From: Lepidurus packardi
Lineage: Eukaryota; Arthropoda; Branchiopoda; Notostraca; Triopsidae
Assembly (NCBI GenBank): GCA_023053545.1
Contig: JAKZAN010000039.1
Coordinates: 263,001 to 327,000 of the forward strand
Reading direction: 5' to 3'
DNA length: 64,000 nt
In this document: positions 41,901-51,507 of the stretch, piece by piece
Layout: each line of letters opens with the position of its first letter
Numbering within the stretch: position 1 is the stretch's first letter
The notes under the pieces: generated by a model
The model's input: the letters and a program-made list of their open reading frames with translations, nothing else
Databases searched by the model: none
What the model was told of the DNA's origin: nothing
Translations under genes and position numbers: made by a program

Positions 41901-44900
41901 TCAGATGAAATCTAAAATCTTCGTTTGTTTTATGAACTTGATAAAATTGTTTTGTATAAAAAACCGATCATGCACTGTTCTGTTTCCGAATCCTACAATT
42001 TCTTCGAAGTCCACTGGTATGTTTTTGCTTCGCAGTTTGCTGAATAAAGCGTTGCGCTCCGCTCTCAGGGTTGAGCATTCCATGACTAGATGCTTCCCGG
42101 TTTCGTCTGCCTCACCACAGTTTCGGCACACCGGGCTATCCTGTAGGTTAAATCTGTGCATCCACGATCCGATCTTGCCATGACCACATCTGAGTCTTAA
42201 TACAGCAACAGCTTCTCTTCTTCTTTTGATGGTCCTCCATTTATTGGATCCTAGAGTTTCTGTCTTCAATACAATGGCCTGTGACGTATTCAGTTTGATT
42301 TCGTTCAAAAACTCTCTTTCGATGTTTTGCTTGGTGATTGTTTTTAGCTCGTGTCTTGTCAGCCCGTTTGTTCTTTCGTTGCTGGAGGTTCTTCCTCTCT
42401 TTGCTGCTTGATCCGCTGCTTCATTACCAGGGATGCCAATATGGGCGGGGATCCATTGTAAATTGATTGTGCAACCATCTACTATTAAGTTTCTTATTTT
42501 TCCCTGAATTTGTTGGCTGAGATCAAAATGAGTTCTGCAACCCCAGCTTTTTAGTACAGCTAGCGCCGCCATTGAGTCTGTTAGAATGACAAATTTTTCG
42601 GGGGGGTTATTCGCTACAGAATCTAACGCTATTTCAATTGCTGTAAGTTCAGCTGACAATATGGAGGATCCTTGGAGCATGCGAAATTCCTTTGTCTCGC
42701 CCGTTTTTTCTATATATACTCCACATCCGGTGTTTCCTTGTTCGTCTTTCGATCCGTCTGTAAATATTTTCTTAAAATCCTTATAAGTATTTTCTAAAAA
42801 TGCTAACACAAATTGCACTGCTATCTGAGGATTCTTCTTTGTGGTTAGTCCGTCAATGTCCGTAAAGATATATTTTTCTGTAAATTCCCATGGGGCCATC
42901 AAGTTTTCAAAAAAATTCCTTTGTGTTATGTCTGGTAGCTGAAATTTCTCTTTAAGTTCTTTATAGTCTTCCCAGATTATCGATTTGTTCTTTGAGATCT
43001 CCTTTACTATTAGGTCTTCCTTATGACATTCAGTCATTCTGTTAATATAATCTTGCGACAATAGCGTTCTCCTATACCGTAAAGGCAACATGCTCGCCGC
43101 ACATAGCAATACCCCAATAGGGGTAGTTTTTGTTGCTCCTAAAATAATTCTTAGAGCTTTGTTTTGAATCGTTTCCAACGGTTGTAGCTTTCTTGAGTTA
43201 ACAAACTTGTATATAAAACAGGCATATTCTAGTCTGGACCTAATAAGGTTTTTGTAGATGGTGAGTAAAAGGTTTGTGCTGGCTCCCCAGCTTGTGCCTG
43301 CCAGCCTACTTAAAATCCCTACTGCTTTCATACCTTTCTGTCGTAGATATTTAATATGCTCTTCAAACTTGAGTCTTCTATCGAAAATGACCCCCAAGAA
43401 TCTTGCATTTTCGACCCTCTCGATGACCATGCCATTTATCTTACACTTCTTATTTGTCTGCCATTTCCTTTTCCTGGTTATCACAAGGTATTTCGTTTTT
43501 TCTGGTGATAAGGTAAACCCGTTCCTTTTACACCACGTCTCTATTTCCTTAACTCTACATCTCAACTTGTCCATTGCGGAATCCGTATTTCTGCCCAGTG
43601 TCCACGTTCCCGCATCATCTGCGAAAAGTGATGTATTTGTGTCCCTCTGGTTCTCGGGGAAATCCGCTAGCATGATATTGAATAGCCAAGGACTTAAGAC
43701 TGCACCCTGGGGTATGCCTCTTACTAGTCTTTGCTTGGTAGACAGGCTGGATCCGACTCGTACTTCCATTGTTCTGTCGCATAAATAGCTTCTGATGATT
43801 CCCAAGAGTTTTCCGTTGACCCCTTTTCTCCCCAACTTGTATAGAAGTCCGTCGATCCAGACCGAGTCGTAGGCAGAAGTTAGGTCGAGCAAAAGGACAG
43901 TTAGCACCCAGCCTTTTTTAAAGACAGTGTGTGCGTCGTTCATCAATCTCATCAACTGGTCGACCGTACTTCTACCTGCCCTAAACCCGGATTGGTATTT
44001 CGAGAACCAGTTATACTTTTCTGCTACCCAGCTCAGTCTTTTTATGAGCATTCGTTCGAATAATTTTGCCAGGCATGATATTAGGGATATCGGCCTATAA
44101 GATTGTACTGCTCCAGGATCTTTACCTGGCTTCCCGATAGGTATTACGACTGCATTTCTCCAGTCATTTGGTACTACTCCTCCTTCGAGTATAAAATTGA
44201 ATATTTTTTGTAATGCTTTCCTCCATTTTGGTGGCATTCTTTTTAATAACTCGTAGTGGACCATGTCCTTTCCCTGGCTTGTTTTTGGTGCTGCTTTAAT
44301 TACACTGTCTAATTCCCATGCTGTGAAGGGTCTTTCCAAGTTTGGTTCTACACTTTTCTCATTGATCATTGCCTGTATATCCATTTTCAACACATCTATG
44401 TCCATTTCTGGTTGAAATATTACCGGCTCTGCTCTCTGTACCCTAGCGAATTGTTCTGCGAAGGCCTCCGCTTTCTCTTCGTCACTTTGTATGACGCGTC
44501 CGTTTTTATAAACTATACAGTTCTGCCCTTTTGGAGGCGACCCTTCCATACCTCTTATTAGTCCCCATACTTGTTTCATCGATGTATGCGTCCCCATATT
44601 TTCTACCTTTTTCTTCCAAAATTCTCTTTTTGTTTTTTGTGTCAATTGTTTACACTTGGCCTTGTTCTTCTTGTATATAATTAGATTTTCGGTACTGGGG
44701 TGATTCCTTAAAATTCTATAGCTTGCTCTGGCTTTGCTTAAGGCCTCACTACATTTGGTATCCCACCATGGCTTCCTTATTTTGTTATTTTTGTTACCCC
44801 TGTCTTGTGTCGATCTGGTTCCACTGCCCTGGACTGGTATATGTTTCTTGGTTATTCCTATGAGGGTGTCTACGAACGTCTGATACCTTACTTCGATTAA

Positions 44901-45719
44901 TCCTCTTTGTGTCTCATGTTCTATGTCCGCGTCTTCTAATTCCTTGAGCCAATTTGTCCATCGAGCTTTCCTGAAATTCCATCGTGGGGCACCCTCCCTT
45001 ACTTCGTCACCTAGTGTTCCTTCCACCTCAATTATTACAGGTAGGTGATCGCTTTGGAGTAAGGCGCCTGTAGTAACCTTCACTTTCTCGTATATTCCCG
45101 TCGATGCAAAACATAAGTCAATTGTGGATACCGATCCTCTCTCTGATATACATGTGCTGATTCCTTTAGGTGATGCTAAAAGTAGTTTTTCCCATTCTTC
45201 TAAAAAGTTAAATAAAATATGTCCTCTCGTATCGTTAAAATTTTTGCCATTCCATAGATCGTGGTGTGAATTGAAATCGCAAAATAAAAGGATGTTCTTT
45301 TCCCTTCCAATTTGTGAAAGATAGAAATCATATTCTTGCTTCGTAATCTTATTCGCATTTTCCCCTGTTCGAACTTGAAGGTAGATGCCGGCTAGGAAAA
45401 GTTCCGTTTGTTCATGTTTTACTTTAATACATACTATTTCTAGTACCCCATTTTTGAATTCGTGCAGTGGAACCAATTCTGAATATAAGTTTCGTTTAAT
45501 AAAAAACACCACACCTCCGCCTCTTTTCCCCTCTCGATCCTTCCTGATCGTCTTATATCCGTTTATTATTGCGCTGTTTTCCTTTTTCAACCACGTTTCG
45601 CATACAAATATTACATCTGGTGCTCGATTCAGTTCACTTATGTATGCGCACAACCCGCTCATATGTGGGACGAGGCTTCTTGCATTCCATGACAGTACGC
45701 TTAAATTGTCGTCACCCAT
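41901..45719 (-). CDS. LINE ORF2 polyprotein: endonuclease, reverse transcriptase, RNase H, copy 1 (intact)
   Basis: A 1,272-residue enzyme that nicks target DNA and copies element RNA from the nick. The endonuclease occupies about 1-235, with N12 (SWNARS), E41 (VCETW), Y113, D148 and N150 (FCDFNSHHD), D201 (STIDLCF) and D224-H225 (SDHLPV), the full apurinic-endonuclease set. The reverse transcriptase lies at about 480-790: YRPISL at 541, QSGFRAGRS at 576, motif A LLLDLTSAYDSV with D612, GIPQGAVLSPWLF at 668, and motif C FADD with D701 and D702. RNase H spans about 983-1108, with D988 (TDGS), E1024 (AEL), D1048 (TDS), H1093 and D1103, a complete catalytic set. The C-terminal zinc motif is C1198-X2-C1201-X8-H1210-X4-C1215. 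No stop or frameshift interrupts it. RNase H marks an I-like or related clade and excludes L1 and RTE. It is probably translated by coupling to ORF1. Confidence 0.97.
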   Translation of the reverse strand: MGDDNLSVLSWNARSLVPHMSGLCAYISELNRAPDVIFVCETWLKKENSAIINGYKTIRKDREGKRGGGVVFFIKRNLYSELVPLHEFKNGVLEIVCIKVKHEQTELFLAGIYLQVRTGENANKITKQEYDFYLSQIGREKNILLFCDFNSHHDLWNGKNFNDTRGHILFNFLEEWEKLLLASPKGISTCISERGSVSTIDLCFASTGIYEKVKVTTGALLQSDHLPVIIEVEGTLGDEVREGAPRWNFRKARWTNWLKELEDADIEHETQRGLIEVRYQTFVDTLIGITKKHIPVQGSGTRSTQDRGNKNNKIRKPWWDTKCSEALSKARASYRILRNHPSTENLIIYKKNKAKCKQLTQKTKREFWKKKVENMGTHTSMKQVWGLIRGMEGSPPKGQNCIVYKNGRVIQSDEEKAEAFAEQFARVQRAEPVIFQPEMDIDVLKMDIQAMINEKSVEPNLERPFTAWELDSVIKAAPKTSQGKDMVHYELLKRMPPKWRKALQKIFNFILEGGVVPNDWRNAVVIPIGKPGKDPGAVQSYRPISLISCLAKLFERMLIKRLSWVAEKYNWFSKYQSGFRAGRSTVDQLMRLMNDAHTVFKKGWVLTVLLLDLTSAYDSVWIDGLLYKLGRKGVNGKLLGIIRSYLCDRTMEVRVGSSLSTKQRLVRGIPQGAVLSPWLFNIMLADFPENQRDTNTSLFADDAGTWTLGRNTDSAMDKLRCRVKEIETWCKRNGFTLSPEKTKYLVITRKRKWQTNKKCKINGMVIERVENARFLGVIFDRRLKFEEHIKYLRQKGMKAVGILSRLAGTSWGASTNLLLTIYKNLIRSRLEYACFIYKFVNSRKLQPLETIQNKALRIILGATKTTPIGVLLCAASMLPLRYRRTLLSQDYINRMTECHKEDLIVKEISKNKSIIWEDYKELKEKFQLPDITQRNFFENLMAPWEFTEKYIFTDIDGLTTKKNPQIAVQFVLAFLENTYKDFKKIFTDGSKDEQGNTGCGVYIEKTGETKEFRMLQGSSILSAELTAIEIALDSVANNPPEKFVILTDSMAALAVLKSWGCRTHFDLSQQIQGKIRNLIVDGCTINLQWIPAHIGIPGNEAADQAAKRGRTSSNERTNGLTRHELKTITKQNIEREFLNEIKLNTSQAIVLKTETLGSNKWRTIKRRREAVAVLRLRCGHGKIGSWMHRFNLQDSPVCRNCGEADETGKHLVMECSTLRAERNALFSKLRSKNIPVDFEEIVGFGNRTVHDRFFIQNNFIKFIKQTKILDFI
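45701..45719 (-). promoter_or_regulatory. ORF1/ORF2 19-nt overlap (translation coupling site, copy 1)
   Basis: The ORF2 ATG lies inside the end of ORF1, in a different frame (third codon position of ORF1), and the ORF1 TAA comes 19 nt after the first base of that ATG. The ATG has G at -3 and G at +4. Short stop/start overlaps in LINEs are often read by termination-reinitiation. The ORF2 frame upstream of this ATG stays open for about 16 codons before a TGA, so frameshifting is not excluded. Confidence 0.75.
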
Positions 45720-47254
45720 TGCATAAGTATTTCTATTGTGTCTTCTTCTGCTAACAACTCTCTTCCATGCCTAACTAACTCATTGACTTTTTCTTCCCAT
45801 TGACCTTCTCCCAATATGACGGCGATGATCTTACACACCACTTTCCTTAGCAATCCACGTATGCCCTGATTCCTCTGCTCTGCAGTGCTGTCACGCTCTT
45901 TCCTAATTTCCATGCCAGCATCCTCTTGTCTGTTACTTTCCACTAGTACCACGTCTTTCTTTGATTGTTCGCTAACCCCGTCAGCACCCATTGTCGTCTT
46001 CGGGCTTATAATCTTCCTTTCTGCTCCCGAGATTACCGAGCTATAGGATTGTTTTTCTCCTTGGTCAGTTCTTCGTCCCGCCTCTATTGGCGCAGGTTTG
46101 GCCTTTTGGTGAACCGGAATCTCCTTAGCTCGTTCGCTTCTTCGTACCTGAGCCTGCCCAATACCCATCACCTTACGATAACTTTCGCATGTTGTGTCTG
46201 CTGCATTATGTTCTCTGCTGCAGTTCGCACATTTGGGTGTAACTCCCTGTTTCCTTCTAATACAATCCTGGAAGCGGTGGTCCTCTCCGCAATGACCGCA
46301 TCGTTGTTTGGCGGTGCAAACTGTGCTCAGATGTCCAAAACGTTGGCATCTGTAGCATCGAACTGGTTTTGGTTGAAAAGGGATGACCGATACTTTAAAG
46401 TATCCTACCTCGATATGGGGGGGAAGAAATTCCCCTTCGAACATTAAGTGATACGAGTTATTTTGCACTTTCTCTTTAACCCCCTTTTCGTTTTCGAGGA
46501 CACTGAATAACGGTCTTACGGCATACAACCCCCTAATTTTCTGACTAAGTATTTCTTCTTTACTCGTACCCCACAGTCTTATTATACCGTGTTGTAGAAC
46601 TACCGGCTTTGCCATTCGCATGGCCACTTTCCACCGTCCAATGCTTTCTATTTTTAACAGCTTGGAAATTATTTTTTCTTGACGCGTGAAAAATAAAATC
46701 TCTCCTCCTTTTGACAACTTAATCTCTGCTCCCTGTATCTCCATTTTCTGTATTATCTTTCCCACTTCGAAAGGACTGACCTTGCCGAAGTTTTCGCCTT
46801 CTACTCCCACAATTTTCGCAATAACAGGCCTTATCTCTTGACCCTGTTGTAGGTTGCCTTCCGCCTCGCCTTCCGTTGCCAGGCTCGATGTAGAAAAAAG
46901 TTCCGCCCTTGTAGATGTTCTCTTTTTCCCTAATACTGCACTCTCTACCCCCCCTTGCGGCCTTTCTCCTCCTCTCCCATGTTCCGCCCTTGGGGATGTA
47001 CTCTTTCCCCCTATAACCGCACTTTCTGACTCAGCTTGAGGCCTATCTCCTCCACTCGCTTTATCTTCCCCTTCCTTCTGCTTCTTTTTGGGGGGCCTTC
47101 CTCTGCCTCTCTTTCCTTTAACTTCCATGAATCCCTTCTCGTCGTTTAACCTCTCCCCTCGTTTACCTTCCAACTTCTTTTTCGCAAAATCCACAAAAGC
47201 GTCATCCCTCACTTCCAAGTCAACTTCCACGTCATCACCGACTGCCCCCTCCAT
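45701..47254 (-). CDS. LINE ORF1 protein, AT-hook and triple CCHC zinc knuckle, copy 1
   Basis: A 517-residue Gag-like nucleic-acid chaperone expected to coat the element RNA. The N-terminal 140 residues are charged and low in complexity. A canonical AT-hook, KRGRGRPPKKK, lies at residues 48-58 (47,081-47,113). Residues 68-94 and 95-121 are a 27-residue tandem duplication (GGDRPQ and GGERPQ starts). Residues about 142-290 look like the RRM-like region usual before the zinc knuckles. Three knuckles follow: C300-C303-H308-C313, C319-C322-H326-C331 and C342-C345-H349-C356. The start ATG has G at -3 and G at +4, a favourable context. The stop overlaps the start of ORF2 by 19 nt. Zinc knuckles and position in the element make the ORF1 assignment secure. 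The AT-hook is a sequence match and DNA binding is inferred. Confidence 0.93.
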   Translation of the reverse strand: MEGAVGDDVEVDLEVRDDAFVDFAKKKLEGKRGERLNDEKGFMEVKGKRGRGRPPKKKQKEGEDKASGGDRPQAESESAVIGGKSTSPRAEHGRGGERPQGGVESAVLGKKRTSTRAELFSTSSLATEGEAEGNLQQGQEIRPVIAKIVGVEGENFGKVSPFEVGKIIQKMEIQGAEIKLSKGGEILFFTRQEKIISKLLKIESIGRWKVAMRMAKPVVLQHGIIRLWGTSKEEILSQKIRGLYAVRPLFSVLENEKGVKEKVQNNSYHLMFEGEFLPPHIEVGYFKVSVIPFQPKPVRCYRCQRFGHLSTVCTAKQRCGHCGEDHRFQDCIRRKQGVTPKCANCSREHNAADTTCESYRKVMGIGQAQVRRSERAKEIPVHQKAKPAPIEAGRRTDQGEKQSYSSVISGAERKIISPKTTMGADGVSEQSKKDVVLVESNRQEDAGMEIRKERDSTAEQRNQGIRGLLRKVVCKIIAVILGEGQWEEKVNELVRHGRELLAEEDTIEILMQWVTTI

Positions 47255-47313
47255 ACCCCTTCTTTATTTTTCAGCAAAAACCAAAATAGTACTTCGAATT
47301 CGCAAGAACAACA

Positions 47314-47391
47314 ACTAAATTGGACAAAACACCACTAGATACCACACAGAATACTAAATTAGACAAAACACCACTAGATACCACACAGAAT
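47314..47391 (-). repeat. 39-bp tandem repeat in LINE 5' UTR (copy 1)
   Basis: Two adjacent 39-bp units (47,314-47,352 and 47,353-47,391) that differ at a single base (TTGGAC versus TTAGAC on the + strand). Tandem 5' UTR repeats are common in LINEs and may modulate transcription; no function can be shown here. The rest of the 5' UTR (47,392-47,621) has no ORF that I can support. Confidence 0.9.
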
Positions 47392-47585
47392 ACACCAATT
47401 GAACCACTACAGACTCCCCTGGCCGAAGCCACGGGCCTTTAATTACTTCTGTCCTCACTAGTTTTATGGAAACTGACACTACTGTCAATTTGCTTATATA
47501 AGTAAACTAAAGCACACGAAGAATCACTGTCACAACTTAAAGGTTGCTGAAAAAGGCGACTGAAGAACTTTCTTGTCTCCACTCA

Positions 47586-47618
47586 ACGTCTGCACCTGTT
47601 GGTTGCTAGCCCGTGACT
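47586..47618 (-). promoter_or_regulatory. Candidate internal LINE promoter: initiator plus downstream promoter element (copy 1)
   Basis: On the sense strand the element starts CCCAGTCACGGG. The core CAGTC fits an arthropod initiator (TCAKTY) apart from the first base, which puts +1 at the A (47,618). AGACGT then lies exactly at +28 to +33 (47,591-47,586) and matches the DPE consensus (DSWYVY) at every position. Inr plus DPE at this spacing is the known internal promoter design of Drosophila jockey, I, Doc and F elements. Spacing and match are seen; promoter activity is inferred. Confidence 0.6.
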
Positions 47619-47621
47619 GGG

Positions 47622-47634
47622 TAATTTCTTAATT
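47622..47634. repeat. Target-site duplication, 5' side of LINE copy 1
   Basis: TAATTTCTTAATT directly after the element's 5' terminal sequence (CCCAGTCACGGG on the sense strand). It continues into satellite as AATTCCTTACGG. Confidence 0.92.
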
Positions 47635-49319
47635 AATTCCTTACGGACTGAATTAATTTCATACGGACTGAATTAATTCATTACGGACTTTATTAATCCA
47701 TTACGGACTGAATTAATTCCTTACGGACTGAATTAGTTCCTTACGGACTGAATTAATTCTATAGGATTGATTGAATTCCTTTCTTACTGAATAAATTCCT
47801 TACGGACTGAATGAATTCCTTACGGACTGAATTAATTTCATACGGACTGAATTAATACCTTACGAACTGAATTAATTTCATCCGGAATGAATTAATTCAT
47901 TAAGCACTTAATTAATCCATTACGGACTGAGTTATTTCCTTACGTATTGAAGTTATTTCTTACGGACTGAATTAATTCCTTACGGACTGAATTAATACCT
48001 TACGGACTGAATTAAATCCTTACGGACTAAATTAATTCCTTACGGACTTAATTAATTCCTTACGGACTGAATTAATTCATTACGGACTGAATTAATTCCT
48101 TACGGACTGAATTAATTCCTTACGGACCTAATTAATTCCTTACGGACGGAATTAATTCTTTACGGACTTAATTAATTCCTTACGAACTTAATTAATTCCT
48201 TACGTACTTAATTAATTCCTTACGGTCTGAATTAATTCCGTACGGATTTAATTAATTCCTTACGGTCTGAATTAATTCCTTACGGACTGAATGAATTCAT
48301 TATGGACTTAATTAATTCCGTAAGAAATGAATGAATTAATTACGGACTGAAATAATTCCTTACGGACTAAATTAATTCCTTACGAACTGAATTAATTCCT
48401 TACGGACTTAATTAATTCCTTACGGACTGAATTAATTCCTTACGGACTGTATTAATTCCTTACGGACTGAATTAGTACCTTACGGACTGAATTAATTCTT
48501 TAGGATTGATTGAATTCCTTTCTTACTGAATTAATTCCTTACGGACTGAATGAATTCCTTACGGACTGAATTAATTTCATACTCACTGAATTAATACCTA
48601 ACGGACTGAATTAATTCATTACGGACTGAATTAATTCCTTAATTCCTTAATTAATTCCTTACGGACTGAATTAATTTCATCCGGACTGAATTAATTCATT
48701 ACGCACTTAATTAATCCATTACGGACTGAATTATTTCCTTACGTATTGAAGTTATTCCTTACGGACTTAATTAATTCCTTACGGACTGATTTAAATCCAT
48801 ACGGACTTAGTTAATTCCTTACGGACTTAATTAATTCTTTACGGACTGCATTAATTCATTATGGACTGAATTAATTCCTTACGAACTTAATTAATTCCTT
48901 ACGAAATGAATTAATTAGTTACGGACTGAATTAATTTCTTACGGACTGAATCAATTCATTACAGACTTAATTTATCCATTACGGACTTAATTAATTCATT
49001 ACGGACTTAATTAATTCCTTACGGACTGAACTAATTCCTTACGGACTGAATTAATTCCTTACGGACTGAATTAACTCCTTACGGACTGAATTAATTCCTT
49101 ACTGACTGAATTAATTCCTTACGGACTGAATTAATTCCTTACGGACTGAATTAATTCCTTACGGACTGAATTAATTCCTTACGGATTTAATTAATTCCTT
49201 ACGGACTGAATAAATTCCTTACGAACTGAATTAATTCCGTACGGATTTTATTAATTCCTTACGGACTGAATTAATTCATTACGGACTTAATTAATCCATT
49301 ACGGACTGAATTAATACCT

Positions 49320-51507
49320 TACGGACTGAATTAAATCCTTACGGACTGAACTAATTCCTTAATTCCTTAATTAATTCCTTACGGACTGAATTAATTTTAT
49401 CCGGACTGAATTAATTCATTACGCACTTAATTCTTCCATTACGGAATGAATTAATTCCTTAAGGACTGTATTAATTCCTTACGGACTGAATTAATACCAT
49501 ACGGACTGAATTAAATCCTTACGGACTGAATTAATTCCTTACGGACTGAATTAATACCTTACGGACTGAATTAAATCCTTACAGACTGAATTAATTCCTT
49601 ACGGACTGAATTAATTCCTTACGGACTGAATTAATTCCTTACGGACTGAATTAATTCCTTACGGACTGAATTAATTTCATCCGGACTGAATTATTTCCTT
49701 ACGTATTGAAGTTATTCCTTACGGACTGAATTAATTCCTTACGGACTGAATTAATTCCTTACGGACTGAATTAATACCTTACGGACTGAATTAAATCCTT
49801 ACGGACTGAATTAATTCCTTACGGACTTAATTAATTCCTTACGGACTGAATTAATTCATTACGGAATGAATTAATTCCTTACGGACTGAATTAATTCCTT
49901 ACGGAACTAATTAATTCCTTACGGACGGAATTAATTCTTTACGGACTTAATTAATTCCTTACGTACTTAATTAATTCCTTACGGTCTGAATTAATTCCGT
50001 ACGGATTTAATTTATTCCTTACGGACTGAATTAATTCCTTACGGACTGAATTAATTCATTACGGACTGAATTTATTCCTTACGGACTGAATTATTTCCTT
50101 ACGGACTGAATTAATTCTTTAGGATTGATTGAATTCCATTCTTACTGAAAAAATTCCTTACGGACTGAATTAATTTCTTAATTAATTCCTTACGGACTGA
50201 ATTAATTTCATACGGACTGAATTAATTCATTACGGACTTTATTAATCCATTACGGACTGAATTAATTCCTTACGGACTGAATTAGTTCCTTACGGACTGA
50301 ATTAATTCTATAGGATTGATTGAATTCCTTTCTTACTGAATTAATTCCTTACGGACTGAATGAATTCCTTACGGACTGAATTAATTCCTTACGGACTGAA
50401 TTAATTCCTTACGGAATGAATTATTTTCTTACGGATTGAATTAATTCTTTAGGATTGATTGAATTCCTTTCTTACTGAATTAATTCATTAAGGACTTAAT
50501 TAATCCATTACGGACTGAATTAATTCATTACGGACTTAATTAATCCATTACGGACTGAATTATTTCCTTAATTCCTTAATTAATTCCTTACGGACTGAAT
50601 TAATTTCATCCGGACGGAATTAATTCTTTACGGACTTAATTAATTCCTCACGAACTTAATTAATTCCTTACGCACTTAATTAATTCCTTACGGTCTGAAT
50701 TAATTCCGTACGGATTTAATTAATTCCTTACGGACTGAATTAATTCCTTACGGACTGAATTAATCCATTATGCACTTAATTAATTCCGTAAGGAATGAAT
50801 GAATTAATTACGGACTGAAATAATTCCTTACGGACTAAATTAATTCCTTACGAACTGAATTAATTCCTTACGGACTGAATTAATTCCTTACGGACTGAAT
50901 TAATTCCTTACGGACTTAATTAATTCCTTACGGACTGAATTAATTCCTTACGGACTGAATTAGTTCCTTACGGACTGAATTAATTCTTTAGGATTGATTG
51001 AATTCCTTTCTTACTGAATTAATTCCTTACGGACTAAATTAATTCCTTACGGACTGAATTAATTTCATACGGACTGAATTAATACCTTACGGACTGTATT
51101 AATTCCTTACGGACTGAATTAATACCTTACGGACTGAATTAAATCCTTACGGACTGAATTAATTCCTTACGGACTGAATTAATTCCTTACGGACTGAATT
51201 AATTCCTTACGGACTGAATTAATTCCTTAATTCCTTAATTAATTCCTTACGGACTGAATTAATTTCATCCGGACTGAATTAATTCATTACGCACTTAATT
51301 AATCCATTACGGACTGAATTAATTCCTAACGGACTGTATTAATTCCTTACGGACTGAATTAATACCTTACGGACTGAATTAAATCCTTACGGACTGAATT
51401 AATTCCTTACGGACTTAATTAATTCCTTACGGACTTAATTAATTCATTACGGACTGAATTAATTCATTACGGACTGAATTAATTCATTACGGACTGAATT
51501 AATACCT
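49320..51507 (-). repeat. 2.19-kb higher-order repeat, unit 1
   Basis: The CCGG of the marker TTTTATCCGG lies at 49,401, 51,589 and 53,769, giving offsets of 2,188 and 2,180. ACGGAATGAATTATTTTC at 50,411 recurs at 52,599 (offset 2,188). The same series of variant monomers is present in each unit. Confidence 0.85.

Larger units (their letters stand above)
41795..47621 (-). mobile_element. Full-length non-LTR retrotransposon (I/Jockey-like LINE), copy 1, apparently intact
   Basis: A 5,827-bp element on the - strand: 5' UTR (47,621-47,255), ORF1, ORF2, a 106-bp 3' UTR and an A-rich 3' end made of AAAAATAC-type repeats. It is bounded by a 13-bp direct repeat, TAATTTCTTAATT, which is the target-site duplication. 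The order EN, RT, RNase H, C-terminal CCHC in ORF2 and triple zinc knuckles in ORF1 is that of the I and related RNase H-bearing clades of the Jockey superfamily. The exact clade would need a phylogeny. No LTRs or terminal inverted repeats are present. Both ORFs are open and every catalytic residue I could locate is present, so the element may be competent for transposition. Its sense strand is also the strand on which the surrounding satellite reads forward. Confidence 0.95.
40040..49065. repeat. 9-kb segmental duplication, copy 1 (contains intact LINE)
   Basis: This segment matches 52,805-61,821 at an offset of 12,765, falling to 12,757 after an 8-bp indel at about 40,650 and to 12,756 after the 1-bp deletion in the LINE. 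It comprises about 1.75 kb of satellite, the whole LINE with both target-site duplications, and about 1.43 kb of satellite. Outside these limits the two copies are joined to different monomer series: GAATGAATT versus GGACGGAATT on the left, and GGACTGAATTAACTCC versus GGAATGAATTATTTTC on the right. Confidence 0.9.

Noticed and set aside
43258-43788. Plus-strand ORF of 176 codons inside the LINE, and the other plus-strand ORFs at 41,905-47,318 and 54,662-60,074
   Set aside because: They are antisense to intact ORF1 and ORF2, show no recognisable domain, and repeat in the second copy only because the DNA is duplicated.
47493-47502. TATA box (TATATAAG, palindromic CTTATATAAG) in the LINE 5' UTR
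   Set aside because: It lies about 120 bp downstream of the element's 5' end. A promoter there would lose the 5' sequence at each cycle, and the Inr/DPE start fits better.
41795-47621. LTR retrotransposon or endogenous virus
   Set aside because: No LTRs, protease, integrase or envelope; the endonuclease is of the apurinic type and the 3' end is an A-rich tail, as in non-LTR elements.
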